DNA of 10,951 bases from an uncultured Bacilli bacterium (lineage in GTDB: Bacteria; Bacillota_I; Bacilli_A; RF39; UBA660), in the NCBI GenBank assembly GCA_947856335.1, contig CANUCD010000029.1, positions 1 through 10,951 on the forward strand. Reading direction: 5' to 3'. The notes under the pieces are model-generated. The model was not told where the DNA came from, made no database searches, and saw only the letters and a program-made list of their open reading frames with translations. Made by a program: the position numbers and the translations under genes. Shown piece by piece: positions 1-6,258 of this stretch; the stretch's first letter is position 1, and each line of letters begins with the position of its first letter.

Positions 1-54
1 GCGGAATAATTCGTCCTTATGTTACTAAGCTTTTTTATTTAAAGGAGGATTTTT
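1..54 (+). other. Intergenic leader or tail of an upstream gene, with the RBS of the first gene
   Basis: This short stretch precedes the first gene. An upstream gene may end here: one frame stops with TAA at 7-9 and another with TAA at 26-28. Too little remains to identify a product or choose the frame. I see no hairpin with a T-run, so the first gene is probably co-transcribed with whatever lies to the left. A strong Shine-Dalgarno AAAGGAGG at 41-48 sits 6 nt before the ATG at 55. Confidence 0.5.
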
Positions 55-846
55 ATGGCTTTATACGGAATAGAAGCAAAATACGATAGTTATATTTACC
101 GTGTATTTCAATCAATTTGTGATTATTATCACTATAATCTCATAAAGGGATGTAAAAAAGAGGATATTTTAGAGTTAAAAGATAGCAAAGATACTAAAAA
201 GCTCTACTTTGTAGAATCATTAGAAAATAATAACTTTTTAGGGGTAGCTTCCATAAACTATCAAAATACTATTATGCTAACAGAAGTAATTTCTCTAGCA
301 TATCGCTTTTTAGAGGAATTAGGACTTCCAAATTTAATGGTTAAAATATATTTTGATGATAAAAAAGTATTTGATTATTTAAACTATCTAGATGTAGATT
401 ATGAGATTTGTCCCAAAAATGAATATGCATCATTTGAAATATTAAGTGATAAAACTATACTTGCTAAAGGAACTAATAAAGATGGATTAAGCATCTTTTT
501 AATAGATACTAAAGAACTAATAGAAAATTTAAAAAAACTAGATAATTTAAAAGATGAAAAAGGAATTGATATTTATGTAACTGCAGAAAGTATGGAAGAA
601 AAACTAACTGCTGTTCGTCTAGTCCAAGATCTACGTTGGAGTGAGATAATTACCGAATTAAATTATAAAGATGAACCCTTAGAAGAACAATTAAAAGAAG
701 CTAATCATCTTCATGCTAGAATAATCATTCTTCTTCACAACGAAGACTTACAAAAAGGTCTTTTAACTGTCAAAGATAATTTAACTGGTGAAGAGAAAAA
801 AGTAGATGAAAACGAAATATTAGATTATATAATGAGTATTTTATAG
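55..846 (+). CDS. Shrunken histidyl-tRNA synthetase-like protein (probable pseudoenzyme)
   Basis: This 263-residue protein can be read as a collapsed class II HisRS, a family usually of about 420 residues. Residues 171-263 look like the HisRS C-terminal anticodon-binding (HGTP) domain: a start like IYVT, a middle LVQDLRW...EL, a segment LEEQLKEANHLHARIIILL, and a TVKDNLTGEEKKV strand pair. Residues 1-30 resemble the HisRS motif 1 helix. Residues 76-97 (TEVISLAYRFLEELGL) match the helix after motif 2, and 112-130 sit where the LVRGLDYYTGTVFE block should be. The catalytic parts are gone: no motif 2 arginine block, no insertion domain, no RGLDYY, and AKGTNKDGL replaces GGGRYDGL. Aminoacylation is therefore unlikely. 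It differs from HisZ, which lacks the anticodon domain. The start at 55 has a good SD. It is first in this window's operon, 8 nt before aspS. A regulatory or tRNA-binding role is inference. Confidence 0.72.
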   Translation: MALYGIEAKYDSYIYRVFQSICDYYHYNLIKGCKKEDILELKDSKDTKKLYFVESLENNNFLGVASINYQNTIMLTEVISLAYRFLEELGLPNLMVKIYFDDKKVFDYLNYLDVDYEICPKNEYASFEILSDKTILAKGTNKDGLSIFLIDTKELIENLKKLDNLKDEKGIDIYVTAESMEEKLTAVRLVQDLRWSEIITELNYKDEPLEEQLKEANHLHARIIILLHNEDLQKGLLTVKDNLTGEEKKVDENEILDYIMSIL

Positions 847-850
847 GAGG
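845..850 (+). promoter_or_regulatory. RBS of aspS overlapping the upstream stop codon
   Basis: The TAG stop at 844-846 is part of TAGGAGG, so the AGGAGG Shine-Dalgarno begins inside the stop codon of the HisRS-like gene and lies 4 nt before the aspS ATG. The same arrangement recurs at 2587-2592 and 3961-3966. It suggests terminating ribosomes feed directly into the next gene. Confidence 0.8.
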
Positions 851-854
851 ATTT

Positions 855-2588
855 ATGAAAAATATATATCGAGATAAATATTGTGGAGAAATCACGAAAG
901 AAGATAGTGGTAAAACTATTAAAGTAGCAGGATGGGTTAATTCTATTAGAAACCTAGGAAGTCTTGTTTTTCTAACTATCCGTGATGAGACAGGAATTGT
1001 TCAAGTAATTAGTGAAGATGTAGATAAAATTAGTAATATTACAAGAGAATCTACGGTATCTGTTACAGGTCTTGTCAGTCTAAGAAAAAAAGATATAAAC
1101 CCTAACATGAAAACAGGAGAAATAGAAATATTACTTGAAAAAATAGAAGTATTAGGAAAATGTTTAAATATTTTACCATTTGAAATTAGCAGAAGTAAGG
1201 AAGCTAGTGAAGAAGCAAGACTAAAATATCGTTATTTAGATTTAAGAAATCCTGAGGTTCACGAAAAGATTTTATTTAGAACTGAAGTAATTGATATGAT
1301 TAGAAAAATCATGAAAAATCTAAATTTTACAGAAATTGCAACGCCAATTATTACTGCCTCAAGTCCAGAGGGAGCAAGAGATTTTGTTATACCATCAAGA
1401 AACTATAAAGGCAAATTTTATGCATTACCTCAAGCACCCCAAATATATAAGCAACTTTTAATGGTATCAGGTTTTAATCGTTACTTTCAAATTGCTCCAT
1501 GTTTTCGTGATGAAGATTGTCGAGCAGATAGAACATTAGAATTTTATCAATTAGATTTTGAAATGAGTTTTGCAACAGAAGAAGATGTTTATGAAGTAGG
1601 AGAAACTGTATTTTATGATTTATTTACGTATTTTAGTAAAAAGGAAGTTTCACCAAGACCATTTATTCGCATTCCCTATAAAGAAGCAATATTAAAATAT
1701 GGTACAGATAAACCAGATTTAAGAAACCCTTTAATAATAGAAGATATTACTGATATATTTACTCATACTAATTTTTTAGGTTTTAAAGATAAAATGGTAA
1801 GAGCTATTAAAGTAGAACAAGTTGATAAACCAAACTCTTGGTATAAAAAATTAGAAGATACCATGAAAGAAAAAGGAGCTTTAGGACTTGCTTATATAAA
1901 AGTAGAAGCTGATGGAAATTTAAAATCAACAATAGCTAAGTTTTTAAGTGAAGAAGAACTTGATGCTTTAAGAAAAAAACTTGATTTAAAAGCAGGTAAT
2001 GTCATATTTATTATTGCTGATACTAAAAACTGTGCCAAACTATGTGGAATATTAAGAACAAAGCTAGGTGAAGAGTTAAGTTTAATTGAAAAAGATACAT
2101 TTAAATTTTGCATTATCAATGATTTTCCAATGTATGAATGGAATGAAGATGAAGAAAAATGGGATTTTGGACATAATCCATTTAGTATGCCAAAAGGGGG
2201 GTTAGATGCTCTAGAAAAGATGAATCCTGGTGATATTGTTGCCAATCAATACGACTTTGTATGTAATGGTTGTGAAATGGCTAGTGGAGCTGTTAGAAAT
2301 CATGATATCGAAATCATGAAAAAAGCCTTTTTAATCGCTGGTTACCAAGAAGAAACAATTAAAAATAAATTCCGTTCACTATATACAGCTTTCCAATTTG
2401 GTGCTCCACCTCATGCTGGTATGGCCCCTGGTATTGATAGAATGATTATGCTTTTAACAGATGAAGAAAATTTACGTGAAGTTCAAGTATTCCCACCAAA
2501 TGTTGGGGGAATGGACTTGTTAATGGGTAGTCCAAATGAACTTGATGAAAAACAATTAAGAGAATTACACATTAAAATAAGAGATTAG
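855..2588 (+). CDS. aspS: Aspartyl-tRNA synthetase
   Basis: This enzyme charges tRNA(Asp) with aspartate in the cytoplasm. At 577 residues it is the bacterial-length form. The order is an OB-fold anticodon-binding domain (about 1-105, with GWVNSIRNLGSLVFLTIRD), the class II core, the bacterial GAD insertion (about 285-415) and the core C-terminus. Visible signatures are ASSPEGARDF at 168-177, PQAPQIYKQLLM at 192-203, motif 2 FRDEDCRADRTLEFYQLDFEM at 217-237 and motif 3 GAPPHAGMAPGIDRM at 516-530. Several blocks (KYGTDKPDLRNP, DFPMYEWNEDE, HNPFSMPKGGL, VCNG-E-SGA-RNH) are the wording I associate with alphaproteobacterial AspRS rather than typical Bacillus AspRS. In the anticodon domain Leu34 and Lys79 occupy positions linked to tRNA(Asp)-only discrimination. 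It lies between the HisRS-like gene and asnS with tight spacing. Confidence 0.97.
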   Translation: MKNIYRDKYCGEITKEDSGKTIKVAGWVNSIRNLGSLVFLTIRDETGIVQVISEDVDKISNITRESTVSVTGLVSLRKKDINPNMKTGEIEILLEKIEVLGKCLNILPFEISRSKEASEEARLKYRYLDLRNPEVHEKILFRTEVIDMIRKIMKNLNFTEIATPIITASSPEGARDFVIPSRNYKGKFYALPQAPQIYKQLLMVSGFNRYFQIAPCFRDEDCRADRTLEFYQLDFEMSFATEEDVYEVGETVFYDLFTYFSKKEVSPRPFIRIPYKEAILKYGTDKPDLRNPLIIEDITDIFTHTNFLGFKDKMVRAIKVEQVDKPNSWYKKLEDTMKEKGALGLAYIKVEADGNLKSTIAKFLSEEELDALRKKLDLKAGNVIFIIADTKNCAKLCGILRTKLGEELSLIEKDTFKFCIINDFPMYEWNEDEEKWDFGHNPFSMPKGGLDALEKMNPGDIVANQYDFVCNGCEMASGAVRNHDIEIMKKAFLIAGYQEETIKNKFRSLYTAFQFGAPPHAGMAPGIDRMIMLLTDEENLREVQVFPPNVGGMDLLMGSPNELDEKQLRELHIKIRD

Positions 2589-2592
2589 GAGG
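2587..2592 (+). promoter_or_regulatory. RBS of asnS overlapping the aspS stop codon
   Basis: AGGAGG begins at the second base of the aspS TAG stop (2586-2588) and lies 5 nt before the asnS ATG at 2598. This is the second copy of the stop/Shine-Dalgarno overlap seen in this operon. Confidence 0.8.
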
Positions 2593-2597
2593 ATAAT

Positions 2598-3962
2598 ATG
2601 GATTTAAGAGATTTATTTTCGGATATTAAAAAATTTATCAATAAAGAAGTAACAGTAGAGGGTTGGATTCGAAATCATCGTGATCAAAAAACTTTTGGCT
2701 TTATCGATTTTTCTGATGGAACAACATTTAAACACTTACAAGTAGTCTATGATGATAAGCTAAATAATTTTCAAGAAATCAAAAAATTATTAGTAGGAAG
2801 TGCCATTCAAGTAAAAGGAATAATTGTTCCCTCAAAAGGAAACCAAGAATACGAACTACTTGCTAAAGAAATCATTTTATTAGGTGCTTGTCCTGAAGAT
2901 TATCCAATACAGCCTAAAAGACACACTAAAGAATTTTTAAGAGAAGTTGCCTACTTAAGACCAAGAACTAATCTTTTTCAAGCTGTTTTTAGAGTAAGAA
3001 GTATTGCAGCTTATGCAATTCATAAATATTTCCAAGATAGAGGATATGTCTATTTTCATGCCCCTATAATTACTGCTAGTGATTGTGAGGGAGCAGGGGA
3101 AATGTTTCAAGTAACAACACTTCCACTAGATAAATTAAAAGGAAAAATAGACTATAATAAAGATTTCTTTGGTAAAATGGCAAATCTAACAGTAAGTGGA
3201 CAATTAGAAGCTGAAACTTTTGCTATGGCTTTTAAGAAAACTTATACATTTGGGCCTACCTTTAGAGCAGAAAATTCCAACACTAAAACACACGCATCAG
3301 AGTTTTGGATGATAGAACCAGAAATAGCTTTCTGCGATTTAGCTAAAGACATGGATATTATGGAAGATATGCTTAAATATATCGTAAAATATGTCTTAGA
3401 TAATGCCCCACTTGAAATAGAATTTTTTGATAATTTTGTTGAAAAAGGTCTTAAAAAGAAACTTGAGAAATTAGTATCTAGCAAATTTATAAGAATTGAC
3501 CATGAAGAAGCTATAACTATTTTAAAAAATGCTGATGTAAAATGGGAATTTGAGCCAAAGTACGGAGAAGATATTGCAAGAGAACACGAAAAATATATCA
3601 CAGATTATTTTGATGGACCTGTATTTATCAAAAATTGGCCTAAAGATATTAAAGCTTTCTATATGAAACAAAATGATGATGGCAAAACAGTAGCAGCCGT
3701 TGACCTAGAAGTTCCTGGAGCAGGTGAACTAATGGGTGGAAGCGAAAGAGAAGCAGATTATGATAAACTAGTAAATAGAATGCACGAACTTAATATGGAT
3801 GAAAAATCTATGGATTGGTACTTAAATTTACGTCGTTATGGAGGATGTGTTCACTCAGGTTTTGGTATGGGCTTCGAAAGATTACTTATTTATTTAACAG
3901 GTGTTGATAATATTAGAGATGTTATTCCATATCCTAGAACACCAAAAAATTGTGAATTTTAG
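2598..3962 (+). CDS. asnS: Asparaginyl-tRNA synthetase
   Basis: This class IIb synthetase charges tRNA(Asn) directly with asparagine. The 454 residues match the family. An N-terminal OB-fold (about 15-100, with VEGWIRNHRDQKTFGFIDFSDG) is followed by the catalytic core. Motif 2 is FGPTFRAENSNTKTHASEFWM at 218-238, preceded by the GAGEMFQV block (165-172) and LTVSGQLEAE (197-206), both typical of AsnRS. Motif 3 is GFGMGFERLLIYLTG at 421-435, and the protein ends in the AsnRS-type IPYPRTP...CEF tail. The GEMF and AEN wording separates it from AspRS. The start is set by the AGGAGG just upstream. A dedicated AsnRS means the genome need not rely on transamidation for Asn-tRNA(Asn), which bears on the role of the nearby gatCAB genes. 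Confidence 0.97.
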   Translation: MDLRDLFSDIKKFINKEVTVEGWIRNHRDQKTFGFIDFSDGTTFKHLQVVYDDKLNNFQEIKKLLVGSAIQVKGIIVPSKGNQEYELLAKEIILLGACPEDYPIQPKRHTKEFLREVAYLRPRTNLFQAVFRVRSIAAYAIHKYFQDRGYVYFHAPIITASDCEGAGEMFQVTTLPLDKLKGKIDYNKDFFGKMANLTVSGQLEAETFAMAFKKTYTFGPTFRAENSNTKTHASEFWMIEPEIAFCDLAKDMDIMEDMLKYIVKYVLDNAPLEIEFFDNFVEKGLKKKLEKLVSSKFIRIDHEEAITILKNADVKWEFEPKYGEDIAREHEKYITDYFDGPVFIKNWPKDIKAFYMKQNDDGKTVAAVDLEVPGAGELMGGSEREADYDKLVNRMHELNMDEKSMDWYLNLRRYGGCVHSGFGMGFERLLIYLTGVDNIRDVIPYPRTPKNCEF

Positions 3963-3966
3963 GAGG
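3961..3966 (+). promoter_or_regulatory. RBS of the kinase gene overlapping the asnS stop codon
   Basis: AGGAGG starts inside the asnS TAG stop (3960-3962), 4 nt before the ATG at 3971. It is the third stop/Shine-Dalgarno overlap in the operon. Confidence 0.8.
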
Positions 3967-3970
3967 AATT

Positions 3971-4522
3971 ATGAAAAAAATTATTGCCATTGTTGGTATG
4001 TGTGGAAGTGGTAAATCTGTTTTATGTGAATTATTAGAACAAAAAGGATTTCAAAAAGTTTATTTTGGAGGTGTAACTTTAGAAAAGCTAAAATTAGAAG
4101 GCTTAGAAGACACTCCAGAAAATGAAAAATATATGCGTGAAAAACTACGTAAAGAATTAGGTATGGGCGCATACGCCAAAATACTTATGCCCAAAATAAA
4201 AGAGCTTTCAATAAAACATGATGTTATTTTAGACGGACTTTATTCTTGGGATGAATTAAAAATATTAAAAGATGAATTTAAAGAACAATTTGTCTGTATT
4301 GCTATCATAGTTGATAAAAGTATTCGCTATGAAAGACTTAGCAAGAGAAAATGTAGACCATTTACACCAGAAGAAGCGATAAAAAGAGATATATCAGAAA
4401 TAGAAAATATTGCTAAGGGTGGTCCTATTTCTTATGCAGACTATTACATTTTTAACAATGGAACAATTAAAGATTTTAACAAAAGAGCTCTTGAAATATT
4501 AAAGGAGATAGATTATGAGTAA
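3971..4522 (+). CDS. Small P-loop nucleotide kinase, dephospho-CoA-kinase-like/UPF0200 type
   Basis: This 183-residue protein has a perfect Walker A loop, GMCGSGKS at residues 9-16, near the N-terminus. A central hydrophobic strand ends in VILDGLYSWDE (85-95), resembling the strand-Asp-Gly element of adenylate/dephospho-CoA-kinase-like enzymes. A possible lid region RLSKRKCRPFTPEEAIKRD lies at 122-140, and an ADYYIFNNGTIKDF block at 156-169 matches the AD..I.N.G pattern near the end of such kinases. Overall it resembles the UPF0200/dephospho-CoA-kinase-like family rather than a housekeeping CoaE. The substrate cannot be read from sequence: a nucleotide, dephospho-CoA or another small molecule are all possible. 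It sits between asnS and gatC and overlaps gatC by 8 nt, so its product is likely made along with the amidotransferase. A link to tRNA charging is inference from position only. Confidence 0.75.
   Translation: MKKIIAIVGMCGSGKSVLCELLEQKGFQKVYFGGVTLEKLKLEGLEDTPENEKYMREKLRKELGMGAYAKILMPKIKELSIKHDVILDGLYSWDELKILKDEFKEQFVCIAIIVDKSIRYERLSKRKCRPFTPEEAIKRDISEIENIAKGGPISYADYYIFNNGTIKDFNKRALEILKEIDYE
4501..4509 (+). promoter_or_regulatory. RBS of gatC inside the kinase gene
   Basis: AAAGGAGAT lies within the last codons of the kinase gene, 5 nt before the gatC ATG at 4515. It fixes the gatC start despite the 8-nt overlap of the two reading frames. Confidence 0.75.
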
Positions 4523-4811
4523 ATTTACAAAAGAAATGGTAGATAGTTATGCTGATAAATTATTGATTGGTTTAACTGAAGAAGAAAATAAAATGGTTTT
4601 AGAAGAATTTGATACAATTGATAAAACAATTTCCATTATCGAAAACATTTCTGGGATTAGCGAGTTAGAACCTATGATGTATTGTCTTGATGATATAGCT
4701 ACTAATTTAAGAGAAGATGTATCTTTGCCATCTATTCCCGTTACAGATGCTCTAAGAAATGCTGGTAAAACTGACGGTAGAGAAATAGAAGTTCCAAAGG
4801 TGGTGGAATAA
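4515..4811 (+). CDS. gatC: Asp-tRNA(Asn)/Glu-tRNA(Gln) amidotransferase subunit C
   Basis: GatC is the small subunit that wraps around and stabilises the GatA-GatB interface. The 98 residues are the usual length. The N-terminal half has the expected helices (LTEEENKMVLEEFDTIDKTI, about 20-39). The C-terminal half has the recognisable LREDVSLPS...DALRNAG...EVPKVVE pattern (about 65-98), which in this family is an extended tail lying over GatA and GatB. It overlaps the preceding kinase gene by 8 nt (ATGAGTAA) and shares one base with gatA (TAATG at 4809-4813), so translation of the three genes is probably coupled. Identification rests on this tail motif and on the gatC-gatA-gatB order, which is standard. 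Confidence 0.93.
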   Translation: MSKFTKEMVDSYADKLLIGLTEEENKMVLEEFDTIDKTISIIENISGISELEPMMYCLDDIATNLREDVSLPSIPVTDALRNAGKTDGREIEVPKVVE

Positions 4812-6256
4812 TGAATAAAAGTATTACTGAACTTCACGAGTTATTAGTAAATAAAAAAATAACAGATAAAGAACTAATCGAAGAATCACTAAAAAAATCT
4901 CATGAAGTAGAAGAAAAATATAATGCTTTCGTAACTATTTGTGATGATGCTAAAGAAAGTGAAATTACCGATAGTTTAGTATCAGGTATTCCTTTTGGTG
5001 TCAAAGATAATTATTCAACCAAAGGCATATTATCTACTGGTTCTTCTAATACTCTTAAAAATTATATACCATTTTATACTGCAACTGTTGTTGAAAAACT
5101 ATTAAATGCAGGAGCAGTAATGGTAAATAAAACAGCTTTAGATGAATTTGGCATGGGTGGAACTGGTACTACCCCTCATACTGGTCCAGTACTAAATCCA
5201 TGGGATAAAACAAGAATGTGCGCTGGTTCATCAGCAGGTTCTGCTTGTGCAGTTGCAAGTGGAGTATATCCTTTTGCTCTTGGAAGTGATACAGGAGATT
5301 CTATTAGAAAGCCTGCTGCATACTGTGGAATAGTTGGCTATAAACCTACATATGGAATGCTCTCAAGATATGGACTATTTCCTTTTGCGAGCAGCCTAGA
5401 TCATTGTGGTGTTCTTACAAGAAGTGTTTTAGATGCTGCTATTGTAACTGATATTATGAAAGGACAAGATAATCATGATATGACAAGTTGGGATTCTAGT
5501 CATATTCATCTAAAAGATGCTCTAACAGGCAATATTAAAGGAAAGAAATTATTTTATATCAAAGAAATATGTGATATTAAAAACTATAAAGATGCTAATT
5601 CTACACTAAAAGAGCATTTTAAAATATTTAATCATTCTCTTGAATTATTAAAAGAATCAGGAGCAACTATCCAAGAAGAGAGTATTGATATAGATTTATT
5701 AAAAGCTATTTCAAGTGTTTATGTTGTTTTATCATGTGCCGAAGCAACAAGTAATATGTCAAATTTAACAGGTATTATTTTTGGACCTAGAAGTGATGCT
5801 AAAAATGTTTTTGAAATGATGAAAGAACACAGAACACTAGGCTTTTCTCCACTAATAAAAAGAAGATTTATAATTGGCTCATATGTTTTACAAAAAGAAA
5901 ATCAAGAGCGATATTTCAAAAATGCTGCTCGCGTACGAAGAATTATTGTAGATAAAATGAAAGAGTTATTTAAAAAATATGATGCTCTTATTTTGCCTGT
6001 ATCAAGTGGTCCTGCTAAAAAGTTTGATGAAGATTTAGATATATTAGACGAAAATACTAATATCTTAGAAGAACACTTACAAATAGGTAATTTTGGTGGT
6101 TTCCCATCTATTACTATTCCTAATGGTTTTATTGATAATTTACCTGTAGGAATAAATATAACAGGTAATTGTTTTGATGATGAAAACGTATTAAATATTG
6201 CTTATACACTTGAAAAAATGATGCCTTATAAAGGACAAATAGCAAAGGAGAAATAA
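4811..6256 (+). CDS. gatA: Asp-tRNA(Asn)/Glu-tRNA(Gln) amidotransferase subunit A (amidase)
   Basis: GatA is the amidase-signature subunit that hydrolyses glutamine and sends the ammonia to GatB. The 481 residues are full length. The Ser-cisSer-Lys catalytic set is visible: Lys65 in PFGVKDN, cis-Ser140 in AGSSAGSA and nucleophile Ser164 in SDTGDSIRKPAA. The spacing (75 and 24 residues) equals that of characterised GatA proteins. Other landmarks are NKTALDEFGMGG at 106-117, VGYKPTYGMLSRYGL and FASSLDHCGVLTR. One oddity is that the usual TGGS before the nucleophile reads TGDS, with Asp163 replacing glycine. I believe this variant also occurs in other Mollicutes-like lineages. The gene starts one base inside the gatC stop and uses the AAGGTGG RBS at 4797-4803. 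The gatB start follows 2 nt after its stop. Confidence 0.97.
   Translation: MNKSITELHELLVNKKITDKELIEESLKKSHEVEEKYNAFVTICDDAKESEITDSLVSGIPFGVKDNYSTKGILSTGSSNTLKNYIPFYTATVVEKLLNAGAVMVNKTALDEFGMGGTGTTPHTGPVLNPWDKTRMCAGSSAGSACAVASGVYPFALGSDTGDSIRKPAAYCGIVGYKPTYGMLSRYGLFPFASSLDHCGVLTRSVLDAAIVTDIMKGQDNHDMTSWDSSHIHLKDALTGNIKGKKLFYIKEICDIKNYKDANSTLKEHFKIFNHSLELLKESGATIQEESIDIDLLKAISSVYVVLSCAEATSNMSNLTGIIFGPRSDAKNVFEMMKEHRTLGFSPLIKRRFIIGSYVLQKENQERYFKNAARVRRIIVDKMKELFKKYDALILPVSSGPAKKFDEDLDILDENTNILEEHLQIGNFGGFPSITIPNGFIDNLPVGINITGNCFDDENVLNIAYTLEKMMPYKGQIAKEK
6244..6250 (+). promoter_or_regulatory. RBS of gatB inside the end of gatA
   Basis: AAAGGAG lies in the last codons of gatA, 8 nt before the gatB ATG at 6259. 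It supports that start and fits coupled synthesis of GatA and GatB. Confidence 0.7.
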
Positions 6257-6258
6257 AT

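Noticed and set aside
1892..2245. Open frames on the - strand inside aspS, asnS, gatC and the HerA gene (up to 119 codons).
   Set aside because: Each is fully antisense to a confidently identified conserved gene. The Ser/Leu/Phe-rich products are what antisense reading of Lys/Glu-rich AT-rich genes gives.
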